From NCBI GenBank assembly GCA_029204225.1, contig CM055096.1, positions 3,049,676 through 3,113,675 of the forward strand: DNA of 64,000 nt, written 5' to 3'. Below are positions 55,965-64,000 of the stretch, one piece after another. Each line of letters opens with the position of its first letter. Positions within the stretch are counted from its first letter, which is position 1. The notes below the pieces were generated by a model that worked only from the letters and a program-made list of their open reading frames with translations, was not told the DNA's origin and searched no databases. The position numbers and the translations under genes were made by a program. This stretch comes from Diphasiastrum complanatum. Taxonomy: Eukaryota; Streptophyta; Lycopodiopsida; Lycopodiales; Lycopodiaceae.

Positions 55965-55966
<2 letters not shown>
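55351..55966 (+). pseudogene. Possible SAM-methyltransferase-like fragment (copy 2, longer)
   Basis: Open for more than 200 codons after the antisense Copia junction. Residues 'LTSPITYESCAFKGDNVSVF' lead into 'FRDIVAAFYHHGKFVLDAYK' and 'GGYAIREALQQTMQMIVIL'. The layout suggests motif I of a SAM-binding fold, preceded by a helix, as in DNA N6/N4 methylases, but no catalytic tetrapeptide is present. Unlike copy 1 it has no stop in the upstream part, so this copy is closer to the original gene. The stop sits just before a (GA)n run. Tentative. Confidence 0.4.

Positions 55967-56041
<75 letters not shown>
55967..56041 (+). repeat. (GA)n microsatellite, expanded
   Basis: Pure AG run of about 75 bases at the position homologous to the 39-base run at 30335. 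Its length difference is a handy marker for the two copies. Confidence 0.95.
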
Positions 56042-56045
<4 letters not shown>

Positions 56046-57610
56046 TTGTGTGACAAAAGAAAGAGAATTTAGGGAGCATTGAGATTAAATGTTTAAGCAC
56101 ACTGGTGAAGAACATATAAACTATTGGGTTTGCTACTGCCCCGTGTCCTATGTAAATTGCTGCATATTGTGCTGTCCCATATGGATTGTACAAAATCTGT
56201 GGAGTTCAAGTCGGCTTCGATAGTCTTAGTAGTAATATGAGATCAGATCACGATCTTGTGCCCGAGAATGGTTCATAGTAGTAGCGCACTATGTGTTGTG
56301 TGACAAAATCCAAGGCGTAGCTATGGAGTATAATAAGAACATAGTAAGCACACTATGAAAGCTTGGAAAACCAGCTACAGAGTAGAAACTAAAGGGCCAC
56401 TTTTACCATGTAATGTCAAGAGGTGGTGTCTTGCTAATTCTAGCTCTAGAACCCACATGGGTCCTCAACCTACTTGTTATTACTTGCCTAATCAGCACAA
56501 GTGGGGTGTACTATATGTACATAAGCGTTTTACCAACATGTCTTATGCACAACTTACAAGCTACAAGTATACAAGCCGTAAGGTGCAAAATAGGCATTTA
56601 TTTCAACACCCCCCCTCAATGGCTATTTTTTTCATACCAACACCTATGTAGTGAAGTTAAAATATATTTTGAAGCCATACCTCAAAAGTAGCATCCCAAT
56701 CCATTCTCACTCCTTGTCTCTCGAATAATTTGAATAATGATTGCATATTGTTGGCATACACATACTTGTTTTCTCCTTGGTGGGAGACCACTTTATGGTG
56801 AATTTTTCCCTAAACTGACAAAATTGTGATTAGTATTTAAACAAATGTACACCTTGGCGGCCACTACCCAAGTGAAAAGGCACTGTAGTCTCTAGTTGCT
56901 TCTTAGGTGTCTCTAGTTGTTCCTTGAAGCAATCTAGATTTTCTCGTAATTCTTTTCTCCCTAACTTCTGGACTTCCTTGCACATGTGAGATGACCTAGA
57001 TATGCCATCTTTCACCACATCTCGAATCTCCAATTTCCGATGGCTCATCACACCTCTCATGCGGCTCACCATCCATTTTTGATGAAATTGCGTATCATGA
57101 AATTGCATATCACAACTGTTCAACGACATAATTATTGTCTTAATCATCTTTTTTGTGCCAATCCTTTAAAATGTCCTTGTTGAAGACCATATGCATGGCT
57201 GCCTCATGTGAGTGATGACACAAGCACTATGGTCATCCTCAAGTTTGTATAAATCCCTTTGGAAGTTGTGAACTGTATATAGGATGTACATTATAATATG
57301 CTCTGGAATACATTCACATAAAAAAGATAGATTGTTATAATTATTTTGAAAGACAAAACTTGTTGTAGGATATTGACATATCATGCCTAGATTTATGGAG
57401 TCTATGTATTGATTGGGAAGCAAACTATTACCTACATTATGGGAATATGCCTTGTAATATTAAAGCATGAAAGTTACATAAAGGGCATCATTGATTTATG
57501 ATATATTCTCTCAAAGGAATGAGCAACTTCATCACCAGAGTGCTCGATGCAATGTAGAGTCTTTACTTGCAGGACTTGACACCAAGTTGCCCAGAAAATC
57601 AAAGACGAAT
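56042..57610 (+). repeat. Direct copy of 30374-31915 with repeat R
   Basis: Collinear with 30374-31915 at high similarity, small indels only. The repeat R part (56658-57610) is also present inverted at 22951-23726. Broken minus-strand frames such as 'SHMCKE' and 'RGVMSHRK' are shared. It passes without a break into the FCP1-like region at 57610, showing the original arrangement from which the 31920 end was cut. Confidence 0.8.
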
Positions 57611-58070
57611 TTATGGATGCAACAGTGTAGTCAGTCTACGATGGTACCTATCTACAGGTTCAACTAGAGCCTTATGGTAATCGCGTGATCGGGCGGTATC
57701 CAGAAGCTCAAGAACTTAAACGAGCTCGACAAATAGAACTTGATGCATTATTATCTTCTCTTGATGAACTATATATTCTATTTAGAAATACCTTTTCCTT
57801 GAATCATATACTTTCGATTGCCTAAATATCTTATCATGTAATTTTAATGAGCAATTTTTTTTAATGTTGAATCTTGTATATTGTGTAAGCATACTAGACT
57901 TATCAATTTCAGGTGATAGCATTCACGTAAACACAAACATGACTTATTTCTAAAAATTGTAGGATGTGAACATAGATTCATCCAAACATTGTACAATTTA
58001 CATAAGAAAATATATACAAACATAAAACCCATTGTGTTGTGTTTGTTGACCTTAATTATGCCATACATAC
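57611..58070 (-). other. Intron-like sequence after the FCP1-like exon (right copy)
   Basis: Inverted match of 22571-23045 with small differences. No further phosphatase exon is recognisable. Confidence 0.35.
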
Positions 58071-58431
58071 CATAAGGGCTTGAAATTAGCAACTACACAA
58101 GGCTTCTCAGGACACATTATACCTGAATGTTGGTAGCAATTTTCTTGGCTCCACAACATGAAAAATGGAAGCTTTTGACATGCCTCGCTTTCCATAAAAT
58201 AGTAGGTATTAAGCATGGTTTCATAGTCCATAATGGACCAAATGCCAATCTTGAATTTTGACAAAACGTTCTTTAGAATTCCAACCACCCATGTCACAAT
58301 TTGATCTGTTTTGATTGCGATTTCTTATCGCTTGAGAATTGTCGACCAATATCACATTGTTTTATGAGAATGCCATTTAGGTCTAACATTATGAAAATGC
58401 CATCTTCAATAGGTCTAGATGGCTTTACCAC
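58071..58431 (-). pseudogene. FCP1/NIF-type phosphatase-like exon (right copy), broken
   Basis: The exon has an acceptor CTTTCAG and donor GTATGT. Frames read 'IFIMLDLNGILI', then after a one-base frame change 'LSKFKIGIWSIMDYETMLN' and 'CQKLPFFMLWSQENCYQ', ending 'KPLW'. The 'G-I-W-S' and 'W-S-Q' residues fit the NIF phosphatase consensus better than the left copy does ('GISC', 'LCSQ'). FCP1-type enzymes remove phosphate from RNA polymerase II or other proteins. This fragment lacks a usable frame. Confidence 0.6.
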
Positions 58432-58800
58432 CTGAAAGAGAAATAAAAATTTGCAAACTAATCAAAAAACACAAAGTACATTCTTATTAGTCACCACATA
58501 AATATCCAATGAAATTATTAACATGAAGTGAAAATATTATTTACAAAAAGCAAAAGCCATATATACAAACCTTTAATGCATTTGTTTATAGAAACTTTTC
58601 TCTTGTTTTTTTGGAGATTGAAACTCGTCCGCAAAATTCATTGTCATCAAACCAACTGTACATTAACAGTAATGAAATAATAATATTGTTTTTAATCAAA
58701 AAAACATTTGTGACAAAATTATTAGAAAAAACATTTCATACCATGCTTGTCAAAGTTGCTTCTTGTGGAATGCATCATTGTTATTTTAGTTTTGAAATTT
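58432..58800 (-). other. Upstream part of the right FCP1-like copy
   Basis: Inverted match of 21840-22208, with the same candidate small exon bounded by TTTTGCG/GTTTGT. The match ends at about 58790, the outer boundary of this inverted pair. Confidence 0.35.
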
Positions 58801-58987
58801 AGCACCAATATTTGTACTAAATACCACATTGTTTAACTTTTGTCTCGCTAGAAACGATGATATATTATATTCTGTTCATACTATTAAGATGCACACTCTC
58901 GTTAATTGATGGCATATGTTCTTCATGAAGTATTGTCTTCAAACCAGCTATACAACAGAAGCAAAACATATGGTCTGACTCTCACTC

Positions 58988-59062
58988 CCACCATCATAGT
59001 CACTTAGGATAAATCCTAGTGAGATAAGAAAAGAGTCGAGTCTAGCATACCATGATCTGGGC
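58988..59062 (-). pseudogene. Short Copia reverse transcriptase fragment
   Basis: The minus strand reads 'PRSWYARLDSFLISLGFILS' then 'DYD', the segment following 'GLKQAP' in Copia RT. Only about 25 residues remain, joined to unrelated sequence. It lies outside the FCP1-like copy. Confidence 0.75.
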
Positions 59063-60129
59063 CTAAATAGTGTTTGTACTATTTTTGGCAAGTAGATAAG
59101 TGGATGAGGTCGGATTTGGACACATTCTAATTAGGTGTTTCATTCTAGCACACATATATGTGAGAGTCCTGATTTAGTTTGTAATATATTTCTATACTTG
59201 GACCATTTATATATGAATATATATTTTGTTAATCGTAAGTGTCTTTCGTTCGTCTTTATGTGTATGAAATGTAACTTAAATATTTGTAAAAAGATTTATT
59301 AACAATTATAAACAAATGATTCTGCTCACCAACTCTATAAAAAGTGATGCAAAAAACTCATGGGATTGGATGGAGTCTATTTTAGGGGAGAATGGAGCCC
59401 GGATAGTGCTTCCATTCTGTCCTAAATTATCATTATTTTTTGTTCCCTAGAAATTATCCTCAGTGAAATTCTTTGTATGAATCTTGAGGTATATTCCAAA
59501 GGCCCTCGATATATCCCTCAAAGATCTCTCTTTCCTAATCAATCTACACCCTGAGGGATATTATGAGGGCCCTCAATATATTTCTCAAAAAACACTCTCT
59601 TTAACCAACAGAAAAATATTCTAGGGATGCCTCGGAACCAATGCAATAAGTGAGGTTCTGTTTTCAAGGCATACATCGTTGGACAAACGTACGCATATGG
59701 ACCTTTTTTTTAAAAATTTCTTCAAAGTTTCCTCGATAATAGGGTCAAAGTCTTAAAAAATGTTGTTGTGGCTCCTATCTTTGAGCGAACATTGTCTTGA
59801 CTCTTGTCATTATAGTTTCCTTCACATTGGTCTTGGGGAAGCTAACTTATAGCTATCGGCATAATCATTGTAACTACTTGAATGTCGTTTTTGTCAAGAG
59901 AAATGTCTCACTTCAATGGTTAAGAGTGTCCCACAGAGTGTTGAAGAAGAGAATCCAATGCACCACAACCCTTGATTTTTGAATGAACTAGGCAAGGAGG
60001 TGTCAAACGGAACCTGTAGATATGTGGATTGATAATTTGAAATTTTTATGCACGTATCTTTCGTCCATTGTGAAATGCCTTTCGAAAATGTTGAGTGCTA
60101 TGCCTTCGGTTTTTAGCTCTTTTGAAATG
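59063..60129 (+). other. Unassigned AT-rich spacer
   Basis: No repeat partner or gene is supported. An imperfect local repeat is present: 'GGCCCTCGATATATCCCTCA' near 59500 and 'GGGCCCTCAATATATTTCTC' near 59568, each followed by a CTCTCTTT stretch. A 61-codon frame at 59797 is not supported. Confidence 0.35.
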
Positions 60130-60555
60130 CCTTCGATGTTGTGAAGTGTTTGATGTGTGAATGCACCTTTCATATTTTATTTTGGAGACATTGCTTGTTG
60201 TCATTCCAATGAAAAATGAGAGGAATATATGAGTGGTTGTGTAAATAGTTAGTAGTTACTATGAATGAAAAGATGATAGTTGTGCTTTCATCGAATGTCA
60301 TTGTGTGGGATAGGAATCAGGATATGCATGAGATAATAAAGTACTAGATGATCCCAAGAGCATATCACCTCTTGACTCGGGAGAGGATCATCACATGTGT
60401 GTGTGTGTGTGTGTAAAATGGGTTTGGTTAGTTAAGTATTTGTCAATCAAGCATTAATTTTATGGGCAGTACCTGTGTTGTTTGTCACTCTATTCATGAG
60501 GGTTTAAAAAATCAAAATCATTTCTCCGTTCATGGTACAAATGTTTGAGAGGATT
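60130..60555 (-). repeat. Lipase 3' flank, right arm of the inverted duplication
   Basis: Reverse complement of 20128-20548 with a few substitutions and a (GT)n run (60396-60414). The arm boundary is at about 60133. Confidence 0.85.
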
Positions 60556-61872
60556 TTAAAATTCATTGCCTACCACTCTTAACATGGCTCTGTCGCTTCG
60601 CACCAAGACAGATTGTGAACAGAGATAACAGAGGACACTGGGAATCCTTAGTACAGACCGTGAAGAGAGATCGGAGAGGAGACTGAGAATCCCTGTGAAT
60701 GGCTGACTGAGAGCCCCAGTTTTCAACTCACAAGCGGGTCCCTTTATGGCCGACAGGTTGTTCACCAGACAGGCGTAATGGTTTGCTAACCCATGCTCCC
60801 GAAGGACGTCAACAACCGATTTGTGTTCTATCCAAAATTCGTGGCCCAAACTCTCCATTTTATCAATGTAAATGGCTGATTTTGAGCCTTGAGCCTCAGG
60901 ATCTAGGAGCACCAAGTACCCACAATGTCCAAAGAACAGAGCCTCCTCATCACCAGCTGCACATTCAATAATGAACTTAAACAGCTGGGTGAGTGGCCAC
61001 AAACACTGCATATTCTGCTCCAGCTTATGTGCCATTGTCACCACCGGAATCCCCGTTACAGTCTCTAAGATAGCCTTCGTTGTCTGGACCTCGCATGTTT
61101 CGCTCATCATGTCCACAAACCACTTTGCTATTGGGAAGAAAACCTGGGGAAGCAAATTGTGGGCTCGAGGAACGGCATCATGCTTGGACACCAAATTATG
61201 TAAATACTGGCGATAACGAGAATTGACATAGTCTGCATGCTCAAGGTTGGCGAATGGCGCCGTCCCAAATGTGATGCAGCTCACCCTGTCCGAGACAAGT
61301 TTCTGGTGCCCAGGAACAGCCGCCAAAGCCTCCAGAATCCTTATTGTTACGAGAGAGGTTACTGGACAACCCAGGGAATGCCCAGTGAAAACTAGTTTCT
61401 CTCCTGCTCTTAGCAAATTCAGAAATAGGTCGACAGGCAAGCTCAGGGCCCGCTCCAAGAACCCAATGTGTGCACGTCCTTTTCTGGTGAAAGGAACAGG
61501 AACCTTGGCAAGCTTGGCATCTTGGACAATGTCAGAGAGAGAGAAGGTTCCACGGCATGCCACGACGATGTACCCATTGCTGCTACGAACCATCACAAAA
61601 TTCTGTTTCCGATCTGATCGTGTACTGGTCGCTGATGCCATGGAGCAGGCGTGATCTCGGTGGTAGATAAGCTCATACTTACTGGTATTCAAGTCATAGC
61701 TTCGATTCAAGACTTGGACTGCACCTTCACTTGTGGACTCGTAAGATGCTCTTGTTGCTATTAGAGAATCAATAATTTCTTGTTTTATGTACTCAATTTC
61801 TTCTGTATTTGAGCAGTCGTTTACCACTTGGGTCTCGCTTTTGAGCAAATGCTCTGTCTGTGAACTAGTCAT
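60556..61872 (-). CDS. Class-3 lipase-like protein, copy 2, altered elbow
   Basis: 438 residues, intact, with nine replacements relative to the 18811-20127 gene by my reading (R83S, V121L, I147V, G169C, A170P, L212H, F224L, D329G, I389S). The nucleophile Ser166, the Asp232 region and the 'REHGLANHY' His region are kept. The residues after the elbow are Cys-Pro instead of Gly-Ala ('GHSLGCPVTS'); a proline at the start of the helix that follows the nucleophile is unusual and may impair or alter activity. Same 15-residue tandem repeat near the C-terminus. It faces copy 1 (convergent), about 40 kb away. The open frame argues for recent duplication or continued selection. Confidence 0.87.
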   Translation of the reverse strand: MTSSQTEHLLKSETQVVNDCSNTEEIEYIKQEIIDSLIATRASYESTSEGAVQVLNRSYDLNTSKYELIYHRDHACSMASATSTRSDRKQNFVMVRSSNGYIVVACRGTFSLSDIVQDAKLAKVPVPFTRKGRAHIGFLERALSLPVDLFLNLLRAGEKLVFTGHSLGCPVTSLVTIRILEALAAVPGHQKLVSDRVSCITFGTAPFANLEHADYVNSRYRQYLHNLVSKHDAVPRAHNLLPQVFFPIAKWFVDMMSETCEVQTTKAILETVTGIPVVTMAHKLEQNMQCLWPLTQLFKFIIECAAGDEEALFFGHCGYLVLLDPEAQGSKSAIYIDKMESLGHEFWIEHKSVVDVLREHGLANHYACLVNNLSAIKGPACELKTGALSQPFTGILSLLSDLSSRSVLRIPSVLCYLCSQSVLVRSDRAMLRVVGNEF

Positions 61873-62036
61873 CCTTAAGGGTTGGTTCAGAAATGGCTAA
61901 TCTGGCAAAAATTAGAGTTTATGTATGTCTTATAACACCGGCAACAATCTTGATGATTTCTTCAAGCAGCAAATATCTCTCGTTTAGCTTCAATTTCCCT
62001 TAGGAGATCTACTGCAAACAATCACGTCTTCACTTG
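61873..62036 (-). promoter_or_regulatory. Lipase 5' flank (copy 2)
   Basis: About 150 bases upstream of the ATG match 18660-18810 in inverted form, including 'CTTATAACACCGGCAACAAT' and 'GCAGTAGATCTCCTAAGG'. The duplicated unit therefore includes only a very short piece of 5' flank before the two copies diverge, one into repeat R, the other into the 1-kb repeat. No clear TATA box is seen in the shared part. Confidence 0.5.
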
Positions 62037-63075
62037 TTATAATTCTGTGGGAGAGCTGTGTACTTACGAGAGCTGTGTACTTGGGAGATCCACCTCCAAG
62101 ATTCAGAGAGTTCGATTTCACGTTTTACAGTGTTCCCCAGATCATACACGTGATCCCAGTCGAAAGATCAAAGAAGAACCTGAGTGTGAATAATAATGCC
62201 AAACGGGATCACATCTGTGGAGGAATCAAAAAGAGAGAGACGGAGAGAGTTATGTAAGGGCCGGGGACAGAACTCCACTCCTATATGTAAGGATTAGGAG
62301 GGGTATCAATATTACGACATTGGAATGGGCCGTGATCTATTCAGGTCAAACCGCGTCTACACCCCATCGTCTAAATTCAACATAAGATGGTCCACTACAA
62401 AACCCTGTGCAATAACTAAGGATGGTGACCACTTAAGAGGTGGTTGGCGCTCTGATGTAATTATTTGATGAGAGCCCTTAAACTCCCAATTAAGCTCAAA
62501 ACTGCGTTTGTACAAGTGATTCGTGAGAGTGTATCCACATGAGCTGATCTTTTGCGTAATGTTATACTTTGAATCTCCTCAATAACAGCTCTAAATTTTT
62601 CTACTATGCGTTGGCTGCAGATCAGGTGTGAGCACTTCATATTGGTCCACGTGAACCGATCTTTTGCGGAATATTAGTTTACTTCTCTGAATTACGCCAA
62701 TAACAGTTGTCAATCTTCAAGTATGTTTTGAATGACACATCGCAAGCGCCCAGTGCTAATCAGGGTGTAAGTAATGTAAGTACGCCATCAATGTGTTCAA
62801 ATGATCCGATCTTTTGCGTATAATATATTTGGGTACCTCAAATGACAGTTTAGAATCTTCATGTATGTATGGGTCCAATTGAATCGATCTTTTGCGTAAC
62901 TACCCCAGTAAGTAATAGTTGTCGATCTCTCATGTATGTTTTGAATAACACATCGCATGCAAGCGCCCAGTGCTGATCAGGGTGTAAGTAATATAAGTCC
63001 GCCATGAGTGTGTTTAAATAATCCGATCTTTTGCTTAATAGTATATTTTGAATTCCTCAGATAACAGTAAATAAT
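62037..63075 (+). repeat. 1-kb direct repeat with GATCTTTTGCG tandem units (copy 2)
   Basis: Direct copy of 23727-24740 at high similarity. It retains a stretch 'GTTGTCGATCTCTCATGTAT' and 'ACATCGCATGCAAGCGCCCA' near 62915-62970 that is deleted from copy 1, so this copy is nearer the original array. Core 'CCGATCTTTTGCGTA' variants occur at about 62546, 62659, 62806, 62885 and 63022. Confidence 0.8.
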
Positions 63076-63659
63076 TTGTGTCGACGAGACACGGCTTGTT
63101 TAGACCTCGTCAGTTAAAGATGGTTTGTGACCATTTTAACCAACATATCACCAAAACATAAAACCCGTCACGATCATTCAAAACTGATAGCATACTTTTT
63201 CTATGACATACTTGCAGTGGGTAATAAACGACATTAACGTAGTATTGAAAACTAGACATGAAACAATTGCTAGAGAATAAAAAGCTCAAACAGAAAGCTA
63301 GTGTGTAATTCCCCACTATTCCGATAGATTCCCCACCAAGAGCATCAATAAGCTACTCAAATGTGCAGCCCCAGGCCCTGCTTAGGTTTGCTTTGTTTTT
63401 TGAAAGCACCTCCATCATCCTTTTTTTCACCTCAAAAATCTGTCATTCTCTCTCTAGGGAATGTGTGTTCTCTCTCCTATCTTTATCTTTAAGGAATGTG
63501 CTTCTGAATATACGTTATCTATCTACATAATGTGCATTCTATCTTTGCCTTATCACCTTGCATTACGTGGTGGAAGGCCCCAAGACCTCGGCCTTCCATG
63601 ACATGCTGGTGCCAAGTGTCATACATTTTAGCTGAATTGTAAACTGCCTAACAACTTCT
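63076..63659 (+). other. Spacer with a 60-base piece of segment A
   Basis: No gene is supported. 'CTCCATCATCCTTTTTTTCA' to 'TCTCTCTAGGGAAT' (63408-63463) matches the post-18S part of segment A (13200-13250). The rest is unassigned. Confidence 0.4.
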
Positions 63660-64000
63660 CACTACATTGAATTTCAGCTCATTTCACTCTAGATTGCTAA
63701 TTGATTGAGCTTGAGAAACTTTGAGTTTTGACAAATGTAGAAGCCCAAATTCAATGTATATCACCTGAGATAGCTTGAGCTCAATGTCAAACTTGTATAA
63801 GTGATCTTTATCAGTTGACATATCTCATTGAGTGATTGTGACACAGCTATAAATATAGAACTAGAGCAATACCTCTAATCGTCATTGATCACTAGTCATA
63901 TGACCTTAAGATGATAAACTTGATTCTCAGTATCATGAGTGATCATAAGACTTGATCATGCACGTATTTTTGTGTCCTTCGATAGACCATAGCCATTTTT
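63660..64000 (+). repeat. Complex AT-rich repeat, segment B end (copy 4)
   Basis: Matches 18050-18400 and 43020-43350, from 'CTCATTTCACTCTAGATTGC' to the GACACA...CTATAAA block and 'GTCCTTCGATAGACCATAG'. It runs off the window. Both lipase genes therefore have segment B sequence on their outer side (18.4 and 63.7 kb), but in the same orientation, not inverted. Confidence 0.8.

Noticed and set aside
55967-56041. Long (GA)n run read as part of a protein on the minus strand (serine/leucine repeats)
   Set aside because: The 'LSLSLS' open frame is simply the translated microsatellite; codon content and lack of conservation outside the run argue against a gene.
1-64000. tRNA, snRNA or intact rRNA genes
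   Set aside because: None was recognised by eye on either strand; only the TGGTATCAGAGC primer sites complementary to tRNA-Met were seen. A tRNAscan/Infernal run would be decisive.

Overview
This is nuclear DNA of a land plant, AT-rich and dominated by transposable elements. The evidence is plant-type LTR retrotransposons of both superfamilies (Copia with a TGGTATCAGAGC initiator-Met tRNA primer site, and Ty3-Gypsy), a plant CACTA transposase with introns, plant class-3 lipase genes, and a decayed 18S rRNA 3' end whose residual sequence still reads as land-plant 18S. I cannot name the species. The long TE-filled intergenic spaces and the 18S wording lean towards a large-genome, non-flowering plant, but that is a weak inference.

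Layout. 1-3659: minus-strand CACTA (TNP2-type) transposase with recognisable exons, decayed and running off the left edge. 3.7-9.6 kb: a degenerate Ty3-Gypsy element with most of RT and RNase H deleted. 9.6-13 kb: a second Gypsy (LTR-like start, gag, protease), cut off where another repeat starts. 13-18.4, 32.2-34.6 and 39.4-43.4 kb: three copies of a complex AT-rich repeat. It starts with a fossil of the 18S rRNA 3' end and continues into degenerate tandem arrays built on motifs like 'ATCACTTGAGATAGCTTGA'. Family-A Copia LTRs sit in or next to these copies at the same AAGAT site. 34.6-39.4 kb: a full-length but non-autonomous family-A Copia in which RT/RNase H is replaced by unrelated sequence with a long open frame. 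45.3-46.3 kb: a solo LTR with a TCTAG target duplication. 46.5-52.3 kb: an intact family-B Copia with a 1316-residue polyprotein, LTRs of equal length that read as identical, and an AGAGG target duplication. 53.0-55.4 kb: minus-strand remnant of a third Copia family with its 3' LTR.

Overlaid on this are duplications. Two nearly identical single-exon class-3 lipase genes (18811-20127 plus, 60556-61872 minus) face each other about 40 kb apart. Each has its own copied 5' and 3' flank, and further in lies an inverted pair of FCP1/NIF-phosphatase-like exons (22.2 and 58.1 kb). A 1-kb repeat-bearing segment (23.7-24.7 and 62.0-63.1 kb) and a 2.1-kb block holding a possible methyltransferase-like fragment (29.8-31.9 and 55.4-57.6 kb) are in direct orientation. 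The window is therefore a nested TE landscape around an inverted segmental duplication. Likely functional units are the two lipases (one with altered residues beside the nucleophile) and the intact Copia element. Almost everything else is fossil.
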